NCBI RefSeq assembly: GCF_001441535.1
Contig: NZ_LMAU01000004.1
Span: 124,001 to 188,000, forward strand
Length of the DNA stretch: 64,000 nt
Direction of reading: 5' to 3'
Source: Tsuneonella troitsensis
GTDB lineage: Bacteria; Pseudomonadota; Alphaproteobacteria; Sphingomonadales; Sphingomonadaceae
Under the pieces are notes generated by a model. The model searched no databases and was not told the origin of the DNA. It worked only from the letters and a program-made list of their open reading frames with translations. The position numbers and the translations under genes were made by a program. This document shows positions 35,716 to 43,644 of the stretch, piece by piece (positions within the stretch are counted from its first letter, which is position 1; each line of letters opens with the position of its first letter).

Positions 35716-36156
35716 ATGGCGCAGATGATCTTCGTAAATCTCCCGGTCGCCGACCTGCCCAGATCCAAGGCTTTCTACGAGGCGATCGGGTTCGCGAATG
35801 AACCGAAGTTCACCGACGATACCGCCGCGGCAATGCAGCTTAGCGAAACCATCGTGGTGATGTTGCTGACGCACGCTCGGTGGAAGGATTTTACGGCAAA
35901 GGAAATTCCAGACGCGAAGCGAAGCGCCCAAGTCATGAACGCGCTCAGCCGCGAAAGTCGGCAGGACGTCGACGCACAGGTCGATGCCGCAGTTCGCGCG
36001 GGCGGGGTCGCCGACTGCAATCCGGTCCAGGACCACGGTTTCATGTACGGGCGCAGCTTCGAGGATCCCGACGGCCATATCTGGGAAACGTTCTGGATGG
36101 ACCCGGCAGCGGCCGAACATGGACCCGGCGACCAATCTGCCGAAGCGGACGCATAG
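35716..36156 (+). CDS. VOC-family (glyoxalase-like) protein
   Basis: A 146-residue vicinal-oxygen-chelate protein, first gene of the HxlR-linked operon. The fold marks are MIFVNLPVADLPRSKAFYEAIGF at the start and MYGRSFEDPDGHIWETFWMDP at the end, where the late glutamate would ligate metal. It resembles lactoylglutathione-lyase relatives of the extradiol/bleomycin-resistance class. The substrate is unknown. The upstream start at 35665 is rejected because MAQMIFVNLPV is the usual N-terminus. The next gene begins about ten bases downstream. Confidence 0.87.
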   Translation: MAQMIFVNLPVADLPRSKAFYEAIGFANEPKFTDDTAAAMQLSETIVVMLLTHARWKDFTAKEIPDAKRSAQVMNALSRESRQDVDAQVDAAVRAGGVADCNPVQDHGFMYGRSFEDPDGHIWETFWMDPAAAEHGPGDQSAEADA

Positions 36157-36166
36157 TCGCGTGTCG

Positions 36167-36844
36167 ATGCTCGATCCGGCAGCCCAGATCGAAATCGTCG
36201 CCTTCGAATGGGTACCCGATTTCGCGCAGGGCCATGTCCGCGATCTGCGCCCGCGCTGGGCCTGCGAGGAAGCCGGCCTTCCCTATCGTGAGCGCCTGAT
36301 CTCCGTGATGGACAAGCCCGCGTGGTATTTCGACGAGCAACCGTGGGGCCAGGTCCCCGCGCTGCGCCACGGCGACCTGCACGTTTTCGAAAGCGGTGCG
36401 ACGCTGCTTCACCTCGGCGAGAAAAGCGAAACCCTGCTCCCACGCGACGCGGCGAGGCGCAGCGAGGCGATTTCCTGGCTGTTCGCGGCGTTCAACACCG
36501 TCGAACCGCCGCTGATGGAATACGGCAATGTCACGCTCTTCGCTGCCGGGGAGGAATGGGCGAAGCTGCGATTGCCGAGCCTTGAGGCTTTTATCCGCAC
36601 TAGGCTCGCCCCGCTCGAAAGGCGGCTCGCGACCAGCGAATGGTTGGGCGAGGCTCTCACCATTGCCGACATCGCGATGGTCTCGGCATTGCGCGCGCTC
36701 GAAGACAGCGACCTTCTGGCCGAGCATTCGGCCACCTTCGCCTATGTCGAACGGGGAAAAGCCAGACCCGCGTTTCAGCGGGCGATCGCCGACCAACTCG
36801 CCGCCTTCGCGCGGCATCCGCAACCACAGATGGAAGGAGCCTGA
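36167..36844 (+). CDS. glutathione S-transferase family protein
   Basis: A 225-residue GST. The thioredoxin-like N-terminal half contains QPWGQVPALRHGDLHVFESGATLLHLGEK (conserved Pro-Ala-Leu and ES glutathione-binding motif). The all-helical C-terminal half has WLGEALTIADIAMVSALRAL, the N-capping box. It would join glutathione to electrophiles. The start is ambiguous between GTG 36161 and ATG 36167. It sits ten bases after the VOC gene and three before DUF1428. Confidence 0.87.
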   Translation: MLDPAAQIEIVAFEWVPDFAQGHVRDLRPRWACEEAGLPYRERLISVMDKPAWYFDEQPWGQVPALRHGDLHVFESGATLLHLGEKSETLLPRDAARRSEAISWLFAAFNTVEPPLMEYGNVTLFAAGEEWAKLRLPSLEAFIRTRLAPLERRLATSEWLGEALTIADIAMVSALRALEDSDLLAEHSATFAYVERGKARPAFQRAIADQLAAFARHPQPQMEGA

Positions 36845-36847
36845 CCC

Positions 36848-37210
36848 ATGTACATCAACGGATTTCTCGTCCCCGTGCCCGAAGGCGCGAAGGAACAGTA
36901 CCGCGAGATCTCGGAGAAATTCTGGGAGATCGCCAAGGACTACGGCGCACTCAGCCACGTCGAGGCATGGGAAGCGGACATCAAGGACGGTCAATGGACC
37001 GACTTCCGCAAGGCGGTCGATCTCAAGGAGGGCGAGAAAGTCGTGTTCTCGTGGATGACTTGGCCGGACAAGGAAACCGCCGATGCCAGCGAGGCCAAGA
37101 TCATGGCCGACGAGCGGATGAAGGAGTGGGGTGACGGATCCGACATGCCGTTCGACGGCAAGCGGATGGTGTTCGGCGGCTTCGAACCGCTGATGTGGAA
37201 GGAAGCCTGA
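36848..37210 (+). CDS. DUF1428 family protein (YbaA-like)
   Basis: A 120-residue protein matching the DUF1428 pattern: MYINGFLVPVPEGAKEQYREI, then GALSHVEAWEADIKDG, FSWMTWPDKETADASEAKIMADERM and FDGKRMVFGGFEPL. The fold is a dimeric ferredoxin-like barrel related to antibiotic-biosynthesis-monooxygenase/EthD proteins. No reaction has been settled for the family, as far as I know. Being packed among VOC and GST genes (gaps of three bases on both sides) suggests a role in the same detoxification process. Confidence 0.9.
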   Translation: MYINGFLVPVPEGAKEQYREISEKFWEIAKDYGALSHVEAWEADIKDGQWTDFRKAVDLKEGEKVVFSWMTWPDKETADASEAKIMADERMKEWGDGSDMPFDGKRMVFGGFEPLMWKEA

Positions 37211-37213
37211 CCG

Positions 37214-38023
37214 ATGGCCGCCCCGACCGATCGCGGCGCGTTCATCTGGTACGAACTGATGACCCCGGACCCGGACGCGGCGAAGGCATTCTACGATCCG
37301 GTCGTGGGTTGGTCGGTGCAGTCGGAGGGCATGGCGCTGCCCACCGGATCGACCTACCGGATGATCGGCCGTAGCGATGGAAAGCATGCGGGCGGCGTGC
37401 TCGGGATGTCGCAGGACATGATAGATCACGGCGGCAAGCCGGGATGGATCGGCTACATCCACGCGCCCGATGTCGATGCAACGGCTGAGCGGGTAACCGC
37501 ATCGGGCGGCGCGGTCCACCTGCCTCCGATGGACATGCCCGGCGTGGGACGGATGGCGATGGTCGCCGATCCGTGGGGCGCGACGTTCTACCTGATGGCG
37601 CCCACCCCGCCCGCCGACGAGCCCGATGCGACCAGCGATGTCTGGTCAGCCGACAAACCTCAACACATGCGCTGGAACGAGCTGCGGACAGCCGATCCTG
37701 CAGGTGCAGTCGCGCTCTATTCCGACCTTTTCGGCTGGCGACAGGAAGGCTCGATGCCGATGGGCGACCTTGGCGAGTACCTGTTCGTCCAGCATGGAGA
37801 GCAGATGATCGGCGCGATCATGCCGGAGATGCCGCAGGCTCCGGGATCGGTATGGTCGTTCTACATCGGGGCGGACGACATCGACCGCGCCGCCCGGGCG
37901 GCGACCGATGGCGGCGGCACTCTCGCGAGCGATATCATCCAGATACCCGGCGGCGAGTATTCGGTGGAATGCATCGACCCCCAAGGCGCGGCCTTCGGCC
38001 TCGTCGGGCCGCGGAAGGAGTGA
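37214..38023 (+). CDS. two-domain VOC-family protein
   Basis: A 269-residue protein made of two glyoxalase-like modules. The first, about 8-120, runs from GAFIWYELMTPDPDAAKAFYDPVVGW to MAMVADPWGATFYLM. The second, about 140-262, runs from MRWNELRTADPAGAVALYSDLFGW to VECIDPQGAAFGLVG. This is the CFP-30B type of VOC protein found in actinobacteria and sphingomonads. The domain duplication would form one pseudo-symmetric active site. It is the fourth gene of the HxlR-linked operon. Confidence 0.88.
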   Translation: MAAPTDRGAFIWYELMTPDPDAAKAFYDPVVGWSVQSEGMALPTGSTYRMIGRSDGKHAGGVLGMSQDMIDHGGKPGWIGYIHAPDVDATAERVTASGGAVHLPPMDMPGVGRMAMVADPWGATFYLMAPTPPADEPDATSDVWSADKPQHMRWNELRTADPAGAVALYSDLFGWRQEGSMPMGDLGEYLFVQHGEQMIGAIMPEMPQAPGSVWSFYIGADDIDRAARAATDGGGTLASDIIQIPGGEYSVECIDPQGAAFGLVGPRKE

Positions 38024-38027
38024 AACC

Positions 38028-38507
38028 ATGCCGGCGAAGAACACGATCTGCCTATGGTACGAGGGAGGCGCGCGCGAGGCGGCGGAATTCTATGCCTCGG
38101 TCTTTCCCGACAGCACGGTTTCCGCGGTCCACACCGCACCGGGCGACTTTCCCAGCGGACAAGCGGGAGACGAACTGACGGTCGACTTCACGGTGTGTGG
38201 GATTCCGTGCCTCGGCCTCAACGGCGGACCCAACTTTCCCCAGACCGAAGCCTTCAGCTTTCAGATCATGACCGAAGACCAGGCGGAAACGGATCGCTAC
38301 TGGAACGCCATCGTCGGCAACGGCGGCAGCGAAAGCGCCTGCGGCTGGTGCAAGGACAGGTGGGGCGTCAACTGGCAGATCACGCCGCGCACCCTGACCG
38401 AAGCGATGGCGGCAGGCGGGGACGAAGCCAAGCGCGCGTTCGACGCCATGATGACAATGCACAAAATCGACGTGGCAGCGATCGATGTCGCCCGCAAAGG
38501 AGACTGA
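38028..38507 (+). CDS. PhnB-like VOC-family protein
   Basis: A 159-residue protein of the PhnB/3-demethylubiquinone methyltransferase-like VOC subgroup: NTICLWYEGGAREAAEFYASVFPDS, then LNGGPNFPQTEAFSFQIMTEDQAETDRYWNAI and CKDRWGVNWQITPRTL. Despite the old database name it has no methyltransferase motif. The GWCKDRWGVNWQI segment closes the fold, and the cysteines nearby could be reactive. The next gene begins four bases after the stop. Confidence 0.87.
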   Translation: MPAKNTICLWYEGGAREAAEFYASVFPDSTVSAVHTAPGDFPSGQAGDELTVDFTVCGIPCLGLNGGPNFPQTEAFSFQIMTEDQAETDRYWNAIVGNGGSESACGWCKDRWGVNWQITPRTLTEAMAAGGDEAKRAFDAMMTMHKIDVAAIDVARKGD

Positions 38508-38511
38508 CTCC

Positions 38512-39189
38512 ATGCTACGCAAGATAACCGGTGCCGCCTTCATATCGGTCGACGGCGTCGTGCAGGCTCCAGGCGGTCCGACCGAAGATCCAACCGGCGG
38601 ATTCGACCAGGGCGGCTGGGTCTTCAAGCTCTGGGATCCGGGTATCGAGGAAACGCTGGGCGCGCTGTTCTCGGGCGAGTACGACCTGCTGCTCGGCCGG
38701 CGCACTTACGATATATTTGCAGCCTACTGGCCCTATGCCGAGGAGCCCGAGAACCAGCCGATGCGCGAGGCGTTCGACCGCGCCAACAAATATGTGCTCA
38801 CCCGCGGCGCCCAGCGGCTCGAGTGGCAGAACAGCCACAGGATGACGGGCGTCGAAGATGTCGCCCGGATCAAGGCGCAGGACGGTGCGAAAATCATCAT
38901 CCAGGGATCGAGCACGATCTACCCCGCGTTGCTCGAGGCGGGGCTGATCGACGAATTGATCCTGATGACCTTCCCTGTGGTGCTGGGTCACGGCAAGCGT
39001 CTGTTCGGGGAAGGTACCTCTACCGGCAAGCTTGAACTGGCCGAAAGCCGGGTAACCGAGGCAGGCACGGTCATCGCCACCTATCGCCCCGGCGGATCGC
39101 TGCCACCTTATCCGCAGCAGCCACCGATCGGTGCGATGAGCGACCGCGAAGTCGAGCGTCAGCGCAAGATGGCCGAAGGAATCTGGTGA
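38512..39189 (+). CDS. dihydrofolate reductase / RibD C-terminal family protein
   Basis: A 225-residue NADPH-dependent reductase-like protein: ITGAAFISVDGVVQAPGG, LLLGRRTYDIFAAYWP (cofactor loop), then KIIIQGSSTIYPALLEAGLIDELILMTFPVVLGHGKRLF. This is the YwjB/YyaP subgroup. It is not a folate-pathway DHFR, because the usual folate-binding residues are not obvious. It may reduce a carbonyl or pterin-like compound in the detox operon. AAGGAG precedes the ATG. Its stop overlaps the next start by one base. Confidence 0.87.
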   Translation: MLRKITGAAFISVDGVVQAPGGPTEDPTGGFDQGGWVFKLWDPGIEETLGALFSGEYDLLLGRRTYDIFAAYWPYAEEPENQPMREAFDRANKYVLTRGAQRLEWQNSHRMTGVEDVARIKAQDGAKIIIQGSSTIYPALLEAGLIDELILMTFPVVLGHGKRLFGEGTSTGKLELAESRVTEAGTVIATYRPGGSLPPYPQQPPIGAMSDREVERQRKMAEGIW

Positions 39190-39860
39190 TGCTCGCGCTC
39201 TACGGCCACCCGTTCTCGAGCTACACATGGAAGGCGCTGATCCCGCTCTATGCGAACGAAACCGCGTTCGAATTTCGCGATCTCGGTAGCGGCAATCCAG
39301 ACTTCGGGGCGTTCGTCGCCGCAGAGCACCCGGCAGGCAAGTTTCCCATTCTCGTCGACGGCGAGACCACGATCGTCGAGGCGACGGCCATCATCGAGTA
39401 CCTCGCCGTGCATCAACCGGGTCCGGCTCCGCTGATTCCCGAAAATCCGGCGGATGCCGTGACCGCGCGGATGCTCGACCGGGTGTTCGACAATTACGTG
39501 ATGGCGTCGATGAACCGCGTGGTCGCGGCGCATTTCGTCGAGCGCGACAACGGCATGTCCGGCCTGCGCGACCCAGACCCCGACGAAGTGTCCAAGGGCA
39601 AGGCCGGTCTGCTGCGCGCCTATCGCTGGCTGGAGGACTGGCTGTCGGCCAACCCGCCTGTCCCGCACGTAAGCCTGGTCACCTGCGCGGCGGCGCCGAG
39701 CCTGTTCTACGCCGACTGGGTCGAGCCCATCCCGACCGATTGCCCGCGCCTCGTTTCGCTGCGTGCCGAACTGCTTGCCTTGCCGGCCGTGGCGCGTTGC
39801 GTCGAGGATGCGCGCCCCTATCGATCGTACTTTCCTCCCGGCGCCCCCGATCGCGATTGA
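39189..39860 (+). CDS. glutathione S-transferase family protein
   Basis: A 223-residue GST. The N-terminal motif is LALYGHPFSSYTWKALIPLYANETAFEF, then HPAGKFPILVDGETTIVEATAIIEYLA, giving the cis-proline and the ES/EA glutathione site. The C-terminal helices contain PHVSLVTCAAAPSLFYADWV. It is the second of three GSTs in the operon and differs clearly from the first, so this is not a recent duplication. The TGATG overlap with the reductase gene implies coupled translation. Confidence 0.87.
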   Translation: MLALYGHPFSSYTWKALIPLYANETAFEFRDLGSGNPDFGAFVAAEHPAGKFPILVDGETTIVEATAIIEYLAVHQPGPAPLIPENPADAVTARMLDRVFDNYVMASMNRVVAAHFVERDNGMSGLRDPDPDEVSKGKAGLLRAYRWLEDWLSANPPVPHVSLVTCAAAPSLFYADWVEPIPTDCPRLVSLRAELLALPAVARCVEDARPYRSYFPPGAPDRD

Positions 39861-39916
39861 CGCCTGTCGATGTTCCGGCAATGTTCCCTCTCACGATTCG
39901 TTCGGGGAGAGCCACC

Positions 39917-40396
39917 ATGGGATCACGCGAAGGCGGCTGCGCCTGCGGAACCGTCCGCTTCCGGCTGACCGACGATCCCATCGTCGTCCACTGCTGCCAT
40001 TGCCGATCATGCCAGCGCGAGAGCGGGTCGGCCTTCGCACTCAACGCCGTGATCGAAGCCGATAGCGTCGAACTGGTGTCCGGGGCTCCCGAGCGGATCG
40101 ATACGCCTTCCGACAGCGGCAAGGGTCAGGCGGTGTTCCGCTGCCCCGTATGCAAGGTTGCGCTTTGGAGCCACTACGCCGGGGTGGGCGCAAAGGCCGA
40201 TTTCATCCGTGTCGGCGCGCTCGACGATCCGGACGCATTCCCGCCGAATGTCCACATCTTTACCGCCAGCAAGCAACCGTGGGTCGCACTGCCAATGGAT
40301 GCCGAGGCGTTTGCAGCGTACTATTCCGGCAAGGATGTGGTGCGGCTCTACGGCGAGAACAACGCCGCGCGTTGGCGCGCATTGCGGAAGGGCTGA
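39917..40396 (+). CDS. GFA-family (CENP-V/GFA) zinc protein
   Basis: A 159-residue protein of the glutathione-dependent formaldehyde-activating family. The zinc cysteines appear as GGCACGTVRF, then VHCCHCRSCQRESGSAFALNAV and FRCPVCKVAL. True Gfa promotes formaldehyde addition to glutathione; many homologues have unknown substrates. Sitting between two GST genes fits a thiol-adduct role. A 56-base gap precedes it, the largest in the operon, and could hold an internal promoter. GGGGAGAG precedes the ATG. Confidence 0.88.
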   Translation: MGSREGGCACGTVRFRLTDDPIVVHCCHCRSCQRESGSAFALNAVIEADSVELVSGAPERIDTPSDSGKGQAVFRCPVCKVALWSHYAGVGAKADFIRVGALDDPDAFPPNVHIFTASKQPWVALPMDAEAFAAYYSGKDVVRLYGENNAARWRALRKG

Positions 40397-40397
40397 T

Positions 40398-41027
40398 ATG
40401 GCCGAATACACGTTTTACACCAACCCGATGAGCCGCGGGCAGATCGCCCGCTGGGCGCTGCACGAAGCCGGTGCGGATTACGAACAGGTGCTGCTGGAAT
40501 ACGGCGCCTCGATGGCGGGGCCGGAGTTCCGCGCGATCAACCCGATGGGCAAGGTGCCGACTCTGGTCCACCACCACGGCGATCACGACCACGTCGTGAC
40601 CGAAGGCGCCGCGATCTGCCATTACCTGGCCGAAGCGGCCGCCCCTGCTCTGCTGCCGGACGCACACGAAAGGGCGAGCTACTTCCGCTGGCTGTTCTTC
40701 GGCGCGGGCCCACTCGAACAAGCGGTCGTTGCCCGCACGATGGGCTGGGAAGTCGGCGAAGAACGGGAGATGATGGCGGGATTCGGCAATTACGACCGGA
40801 CCATCGATGCGCTCGCCGGGTGGTTCGACAACCGCGACTTCGTATGCGACGATCGTTTCACCATGGCCGATATCTATGTCGGGAGCCAGGTGGATTGGGG
40901 CCTGCAGTTCGGCACGATCCCGACCAGGCCGTCGTTCGAAGCCTACGCCGCCCGCCTCCGCACCCGCGATGCGTACCGTGCTGCGCGATCCATTGATGCC
41001 AAGCTAATCGCCGAAGCGCAGGCCTGA
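40398..41027 (+). CDS. glutathione S-transferase family protein
   Basis: A 209-residue GST starting one base after the GFA stop. It shows TFYTNPMSRGQIARWALHEAGADYEQVLLEY, then NPMGKVPTLVHHHGDHDHVVTEGAAICHYLAEA (cis-proline and EG glutathione site) and FVCDDRFTMADIYVGSQVDW (helix capping box). A serine after the first strand (NPMSRGQ) is the probable thiolate-activating residue. It is the last gene of the HxlR-linked operon and is convergent with the J-domain gene. Confidence 0.88.
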   Translation: MAEYTFYTNPMSRGQIARWALHEAGADYEQVLLEYGASMAGPEFRAINPMGKVPTLVHHHGDHDHVVTEGAAICHYLAEAAAPALLPDAHERASYFRWLFFGAGPLEQAVVARTMGWEVGEEREMMAGFGNYDRTIDALAGWFDNRDFVCDDRFTMADIYVGSQVDWGLQFGTIPTRPSFEAYAARLRTRDAYRAARSIDAKLIAEAQA

Positions 41028-41033
41028 ACCTCG

Positions 41034-41624
41034 TCAGGCCAGCGCCGTGCTTTTCCTGAGTAGCTGATAGGCTTCCACCACCCGCGTCAGGCGGTCTTCG
41101 TGACGGCGGTCGCCGCCATTCCGGTCTGGATGATAGCGCCGGACGAGTTCCGAATAGCGGCGGCGCAGCCCGGCGCGGTCGATGTCCGCAGACAGGTCCA
41201 TGGTCGCGAGCGCAGCCTGCTCGTCGCGGGTGAAGCGTGCCGCGTGGACGTTGCCCTGCGCCCGCTGGCGGATGTCGGCCGCGCGCGCTCCGATCGCGTC
41301 GAGCGGATCGGCAAAGTCGGCCCAGCGCGGCGCGCCACCCACCCCCGCATCGGCGCGAAAGGCGCGCGTCGTGCTCGAATTGGCCCACCCGGCGGCGGGG
41401 TGCTGTGCGGCGACGATTTCTTCGGCGCTCATCCCAGTGAAGAAGTTGTAGCGCGCGTTGAATTCGCGCACGTGATCGAGGCAGAACCACAACCATTCGC
41501 CCGGTCCGTCGAACCCGGGCGCGCGCGGTCCGGGCGCGCGGAATTGGCCGGGCTCGTCGCACCCGGGGGCCTGGCATTGCTGGATGCGGTCGTCGTGCCG
41601 CCCGTGGAATCTCATCGACCGCAT
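41034..41624 (-). CDS. J-domain (DnaJ-like) protein
   Basis: An approximately 196-residue protein. A cysteine-containing N-terminal part (QQCQAPGCDEPGQFRAP, about 13-30, then WLWFCLDHVREFNARYNFF) precedes a C-terminal J domain with the HPD motif near residue 165 (RYHPDRNGGD). This is the alphaproteobacterial DnaJ-like protein often found, as I recall, between bolA and cobS. Here cobS lies about 8 kb away and bolA is divergent. The start is uncertain (41615 or 41624; a longer frame reaches 41765 and would overlap bolA). Confidence 0.85.
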   Translation of the reverse strand: MRSMRFHGRHDDRIQQCQAPGCDEPGQFRAPGPRAPGFDGPGEWLWFCLDHVREFNARYNFFTGMSAEEIVAAQHPAAGWANSSTTRAFRADAGVGGAPRWADFADPLDAIGARAADIRQRAQGNVHAARFTRDEQAALATMDLSADIDRAGLRRRYSELVRRYHPDRNGGDRRHEDRLTRVVEAYQLLRKSTALA

Positions 41625-41676
41625 TGGGCCGGAGGTGGGCATGGACAAGCGGTGTCGCAACCCCCAAGAAACGCCG

Positions 41677-41955
41677 ATGTCGACTCCATTGCAAACCGAA
41701 ATGGAAACGCTGCTCACCGCCGCGTTCGCCCCCATTCGCCTCGAAGTCATCAACGACAGTGCCAAACATCATGGACACACCGGAGACGACGGCAGCGGCG
41801 AATCGCACTTCACCGTCGTGATCGAGAGCGAGGCGTTCGCGGGCCAGTCCCGGCTTGCCCGCCAGCGCATGGTCAATGCCGCACTCGGCGACATTCCGGG
41901 CCAGCGGGTCCACGCCCTCGCCGTCCGCGCAATCGCACCGGGAGATGCCGCATGA
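41677..41955 (+). CDS. bolA: BolA-family protein
   Basis: A 92-residue protein with the BolA signature: SAKHHGHTGDDGSGESHFTVVIESEAFAGQSRLARQRMVNAAL, where the conserved histidines can ligate a 2Fe-2S cluster with a monothiol glutaredoxin. RVHALAVRAIAPGDAA closes the domain. Its roles are in iron-sulfur trafficking and morphology under stress. The stop overlaps the pirin start (ATGA). It is divergent from the J-domain gene with about 50 bases between the starts. Confidence 0.92.
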   Translation: MSTPLQTEMETLLTAAFAPIRLEVINDSAKHHGHTGDDGSGESHFTVVIESEAFAGQSRLARQRMVNAALGDIPGQRVHALAVRAIAPGDAA

Positions 41956-42833
41956 TCGAGACCACCATCGAACCCGTCACGCACGACCTCGGCCAGTTCG
42001 AGGTCCGCCGCGTTCTGCCCAACCGCGGCCGCACGATGGTGGGGCCGTTCATCTTCGTCGACGAGTTCGGTCCGGGCCAGCTCGACATCGGCACGGGCAT
42101 GGACGTGCGCCCACATCCGCACATCAACCTCGCCACGGTGACCTGGCTGTTCGAGGGTGCGATCGACCACCGCGACAGCCTGGGCACTTTCGCGACGATC
42201 CGGCCCGGACAGGTCAACCTGATGACCGCGGGACGCGGCATCGTCCATTCCGAACGCTCACCCGCCGAGGAACGCGCGTCCGGCCCCCGCCTTTATGGGA
42301 TGCAGACCTGGCTCGCCCTGCCCGACGATCAGGAAGAGATCGATCCCGCGTTCGAAGCGCAGATCGGCCTGCCGGTCGTGGAAGATACCTGTGCGAAAGC
42401 CACCGTCATCATGGGTTCCTTGTGGGGTCAGCGCGCACCGACGACGACGCACGCCGAGACCATCTACGCCGAGATCGTCCTCGCCCCCGGCGGCGCGTTG
42501 CCGATCGACGCTGAGGCAGACGAGCGCGCAGTGATGCTGGTGGGCGGAGAAGCCTCGCTCGATGGCCAGGCCCTTGCCCCCTACACCCTAAACGTCCTTG
42601 CCCCCGGCGCGCCCATGCGGCTGGTGTCCGAGCGAGGCGGCCGCGTGATGTTGCTGGGCGGCGAGGCGTTCGCGACCAAGCGGCACGTCTGGTGGAATTT
42701 CGTCAGCTCGAGCCGCGATCGCATCAACCAGGCCAAGGAAGACTGGCGCTCGGGGCAATTCCCCAAGGTGCCGGGCGACGAGGCCGAATTCATTCCCATT
42801 CCCGACCAACCCAAGACAGTGAGCTACCCATGA
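41952..42833 (+). CDS. pirin family protein
   Basis: A 293-residue bicupin. The N-terminal cupin carries the iron site: RPHPHINLATVTWLFEGAIDHRDSLG and IVHSERSPAEE, matching the pirin HxH...H...E ligand set. The C-terminal domain has the partly degenerate second cupin. Bacterial pirins can act as quercetinases or redox-linked regulators; which applies here is not visible. It is coupled by ATGA overlaps to bolA before it and the SDR after it. Confidence 0.92.
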   Translation: MIETTIEPVTHDLGQFEVRRVLPNRGRTMVGPFIFVDEFGPGQLDIGTGMDVRPHPHINLATVTWLFEGAIDHRDSLGTFATIRPGQVNLMTAGRGIVHSERSPAEERASGPRLYGMQTWLALPDDQEEIDPAFEAQIGLPVVEDTCAKATVIMGSLWGQRAPTTTHAETIYAEIVLAPGGALPIDAEADERAVMLVGGEASLDGQALAPYTLNVLAPGAPMRLVSERGGRVMLLGGEAFATKRHVWWNFVSSSRDRINQAKEDWRSGQFPKVPGDEAEFIPIPDQPKTVSYP

Positions 42834-43642
42834 CATTCGCAGGCAAGGTCGCATGGATTACCGGCGCATCGAGCGGGATCGGTGCCGCGCTCGCCCGGCA
42901 GTGGACGGCACGCGGAGGTCTGACGATCCTGTCGGGTCGTGACATCGGCAGGCTCGACGACGTAGCGCAACGTCTCAAGACCGAAACGTTGATGCTGCCG
43001 TTCGATGTCCGCGACGAAGCCACCTTGGCCGAGGCGACGTCAGCCGCACTTTCCTGGAAGGGCGGGATCGACTTGGCGGTCGCCAACGCCGGCATTTCGC
43101 AACGCTCGGCAGCGGTAGAGACGGACATGAAGGTCTATCGCGAGATCATCGAGGTCGACCTGATCGCCCAGATCGCCTTCGCACAGGGTCTGATCGGCCC
43201 GATGAGCGAACGCGGTAGCGGGGCTTTGGCGTTCATCTCTTCGGTCGCGGGCAAGGTCGGCGTCCCGATGCGGACCGCCTACAGCGCCGCGAAGTTCGGG
43301 CTGGCGGGTTATGCCGACGCGCTACGCGGCGAACTGTCGCAGAGCGGCGTCGCGGTCCACACGATCTTCCCCGGGTCGATCCGCACCGACGTCAGTCGCA
43401 ATGCGCTCACCGCCGATGGAACGGCGCGCGGCAAGAGCGATCAGGCGATCGACGAAGGACTCGACCCGGACGTCGCCGCAACCCAGATGCTCGATGCGAT
43501 CGCCGCCGGGCAGCGCGAGATCATCGTCGCCCAGGGGTCCGAACTGGCGATGGGGGAATCGCGCCGCACGCCCGACGCGCTGTTCGATCAGGTCGCGGCT
43601 ATGGTTGCGCGCGGATACATGGACAAACTCAAGGAGGGGTGA
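42830..43642 (+). CDS. short-chain dehydrogenase/reductase
   Basis: A 270-residue SDR. It has TGASSGIG (11-18), ANAG (85-88), the catalytic serine at 137/138 in FISSVAG, and Y151 with K155 in YSAAK. GRD after the second strand supports NADP(H). The ATGA overlap with the pirin gene and the six-base distance to the hydrolase gene indicate a four-gene transcript. It resembles the DHRS7B-like group of membrane-associated SDRs; the substrate is unknown. Confidence 0.9.
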   Translation: MTFAGKVAWITGASSGIGAALARQWTARGGLTILSGRDIGRLDDVAQRLKTETLMLPFDVRDEATLAEATSAALSWKGGIDLAVANAGISQRSAAVETDMKVYREIIEVDLIAQIAFAQGLIGPMSERGSGALAFISSVAGKVGVPMRTAYSAAKFGLAGYADALRGELSQSGVAVHTIFPGSIRTDVSRNALTADGTARGKSDQAIDEGLDPDVAATQMLDAIAAGQREIIVAQGSELAMGESRRTPDALFDQVAAMVARGYMDKLKEG

Positions 43643-43644
43643 CG

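Noticed and set aside
36167-41027. Recent duplication of the three GST genes in the detox operon
   Set aside because: The three products differ in length and in all motif regions, so they are distinct subfamilies rather than recent copies.
41100-41951. Upstream extension of the pirin open frame by about 280 codons
   Set aside because: It runs antisense to the J-domain gene and through bolA in another frame. The pirin family start at 41952 is clear and coupled to bolA.
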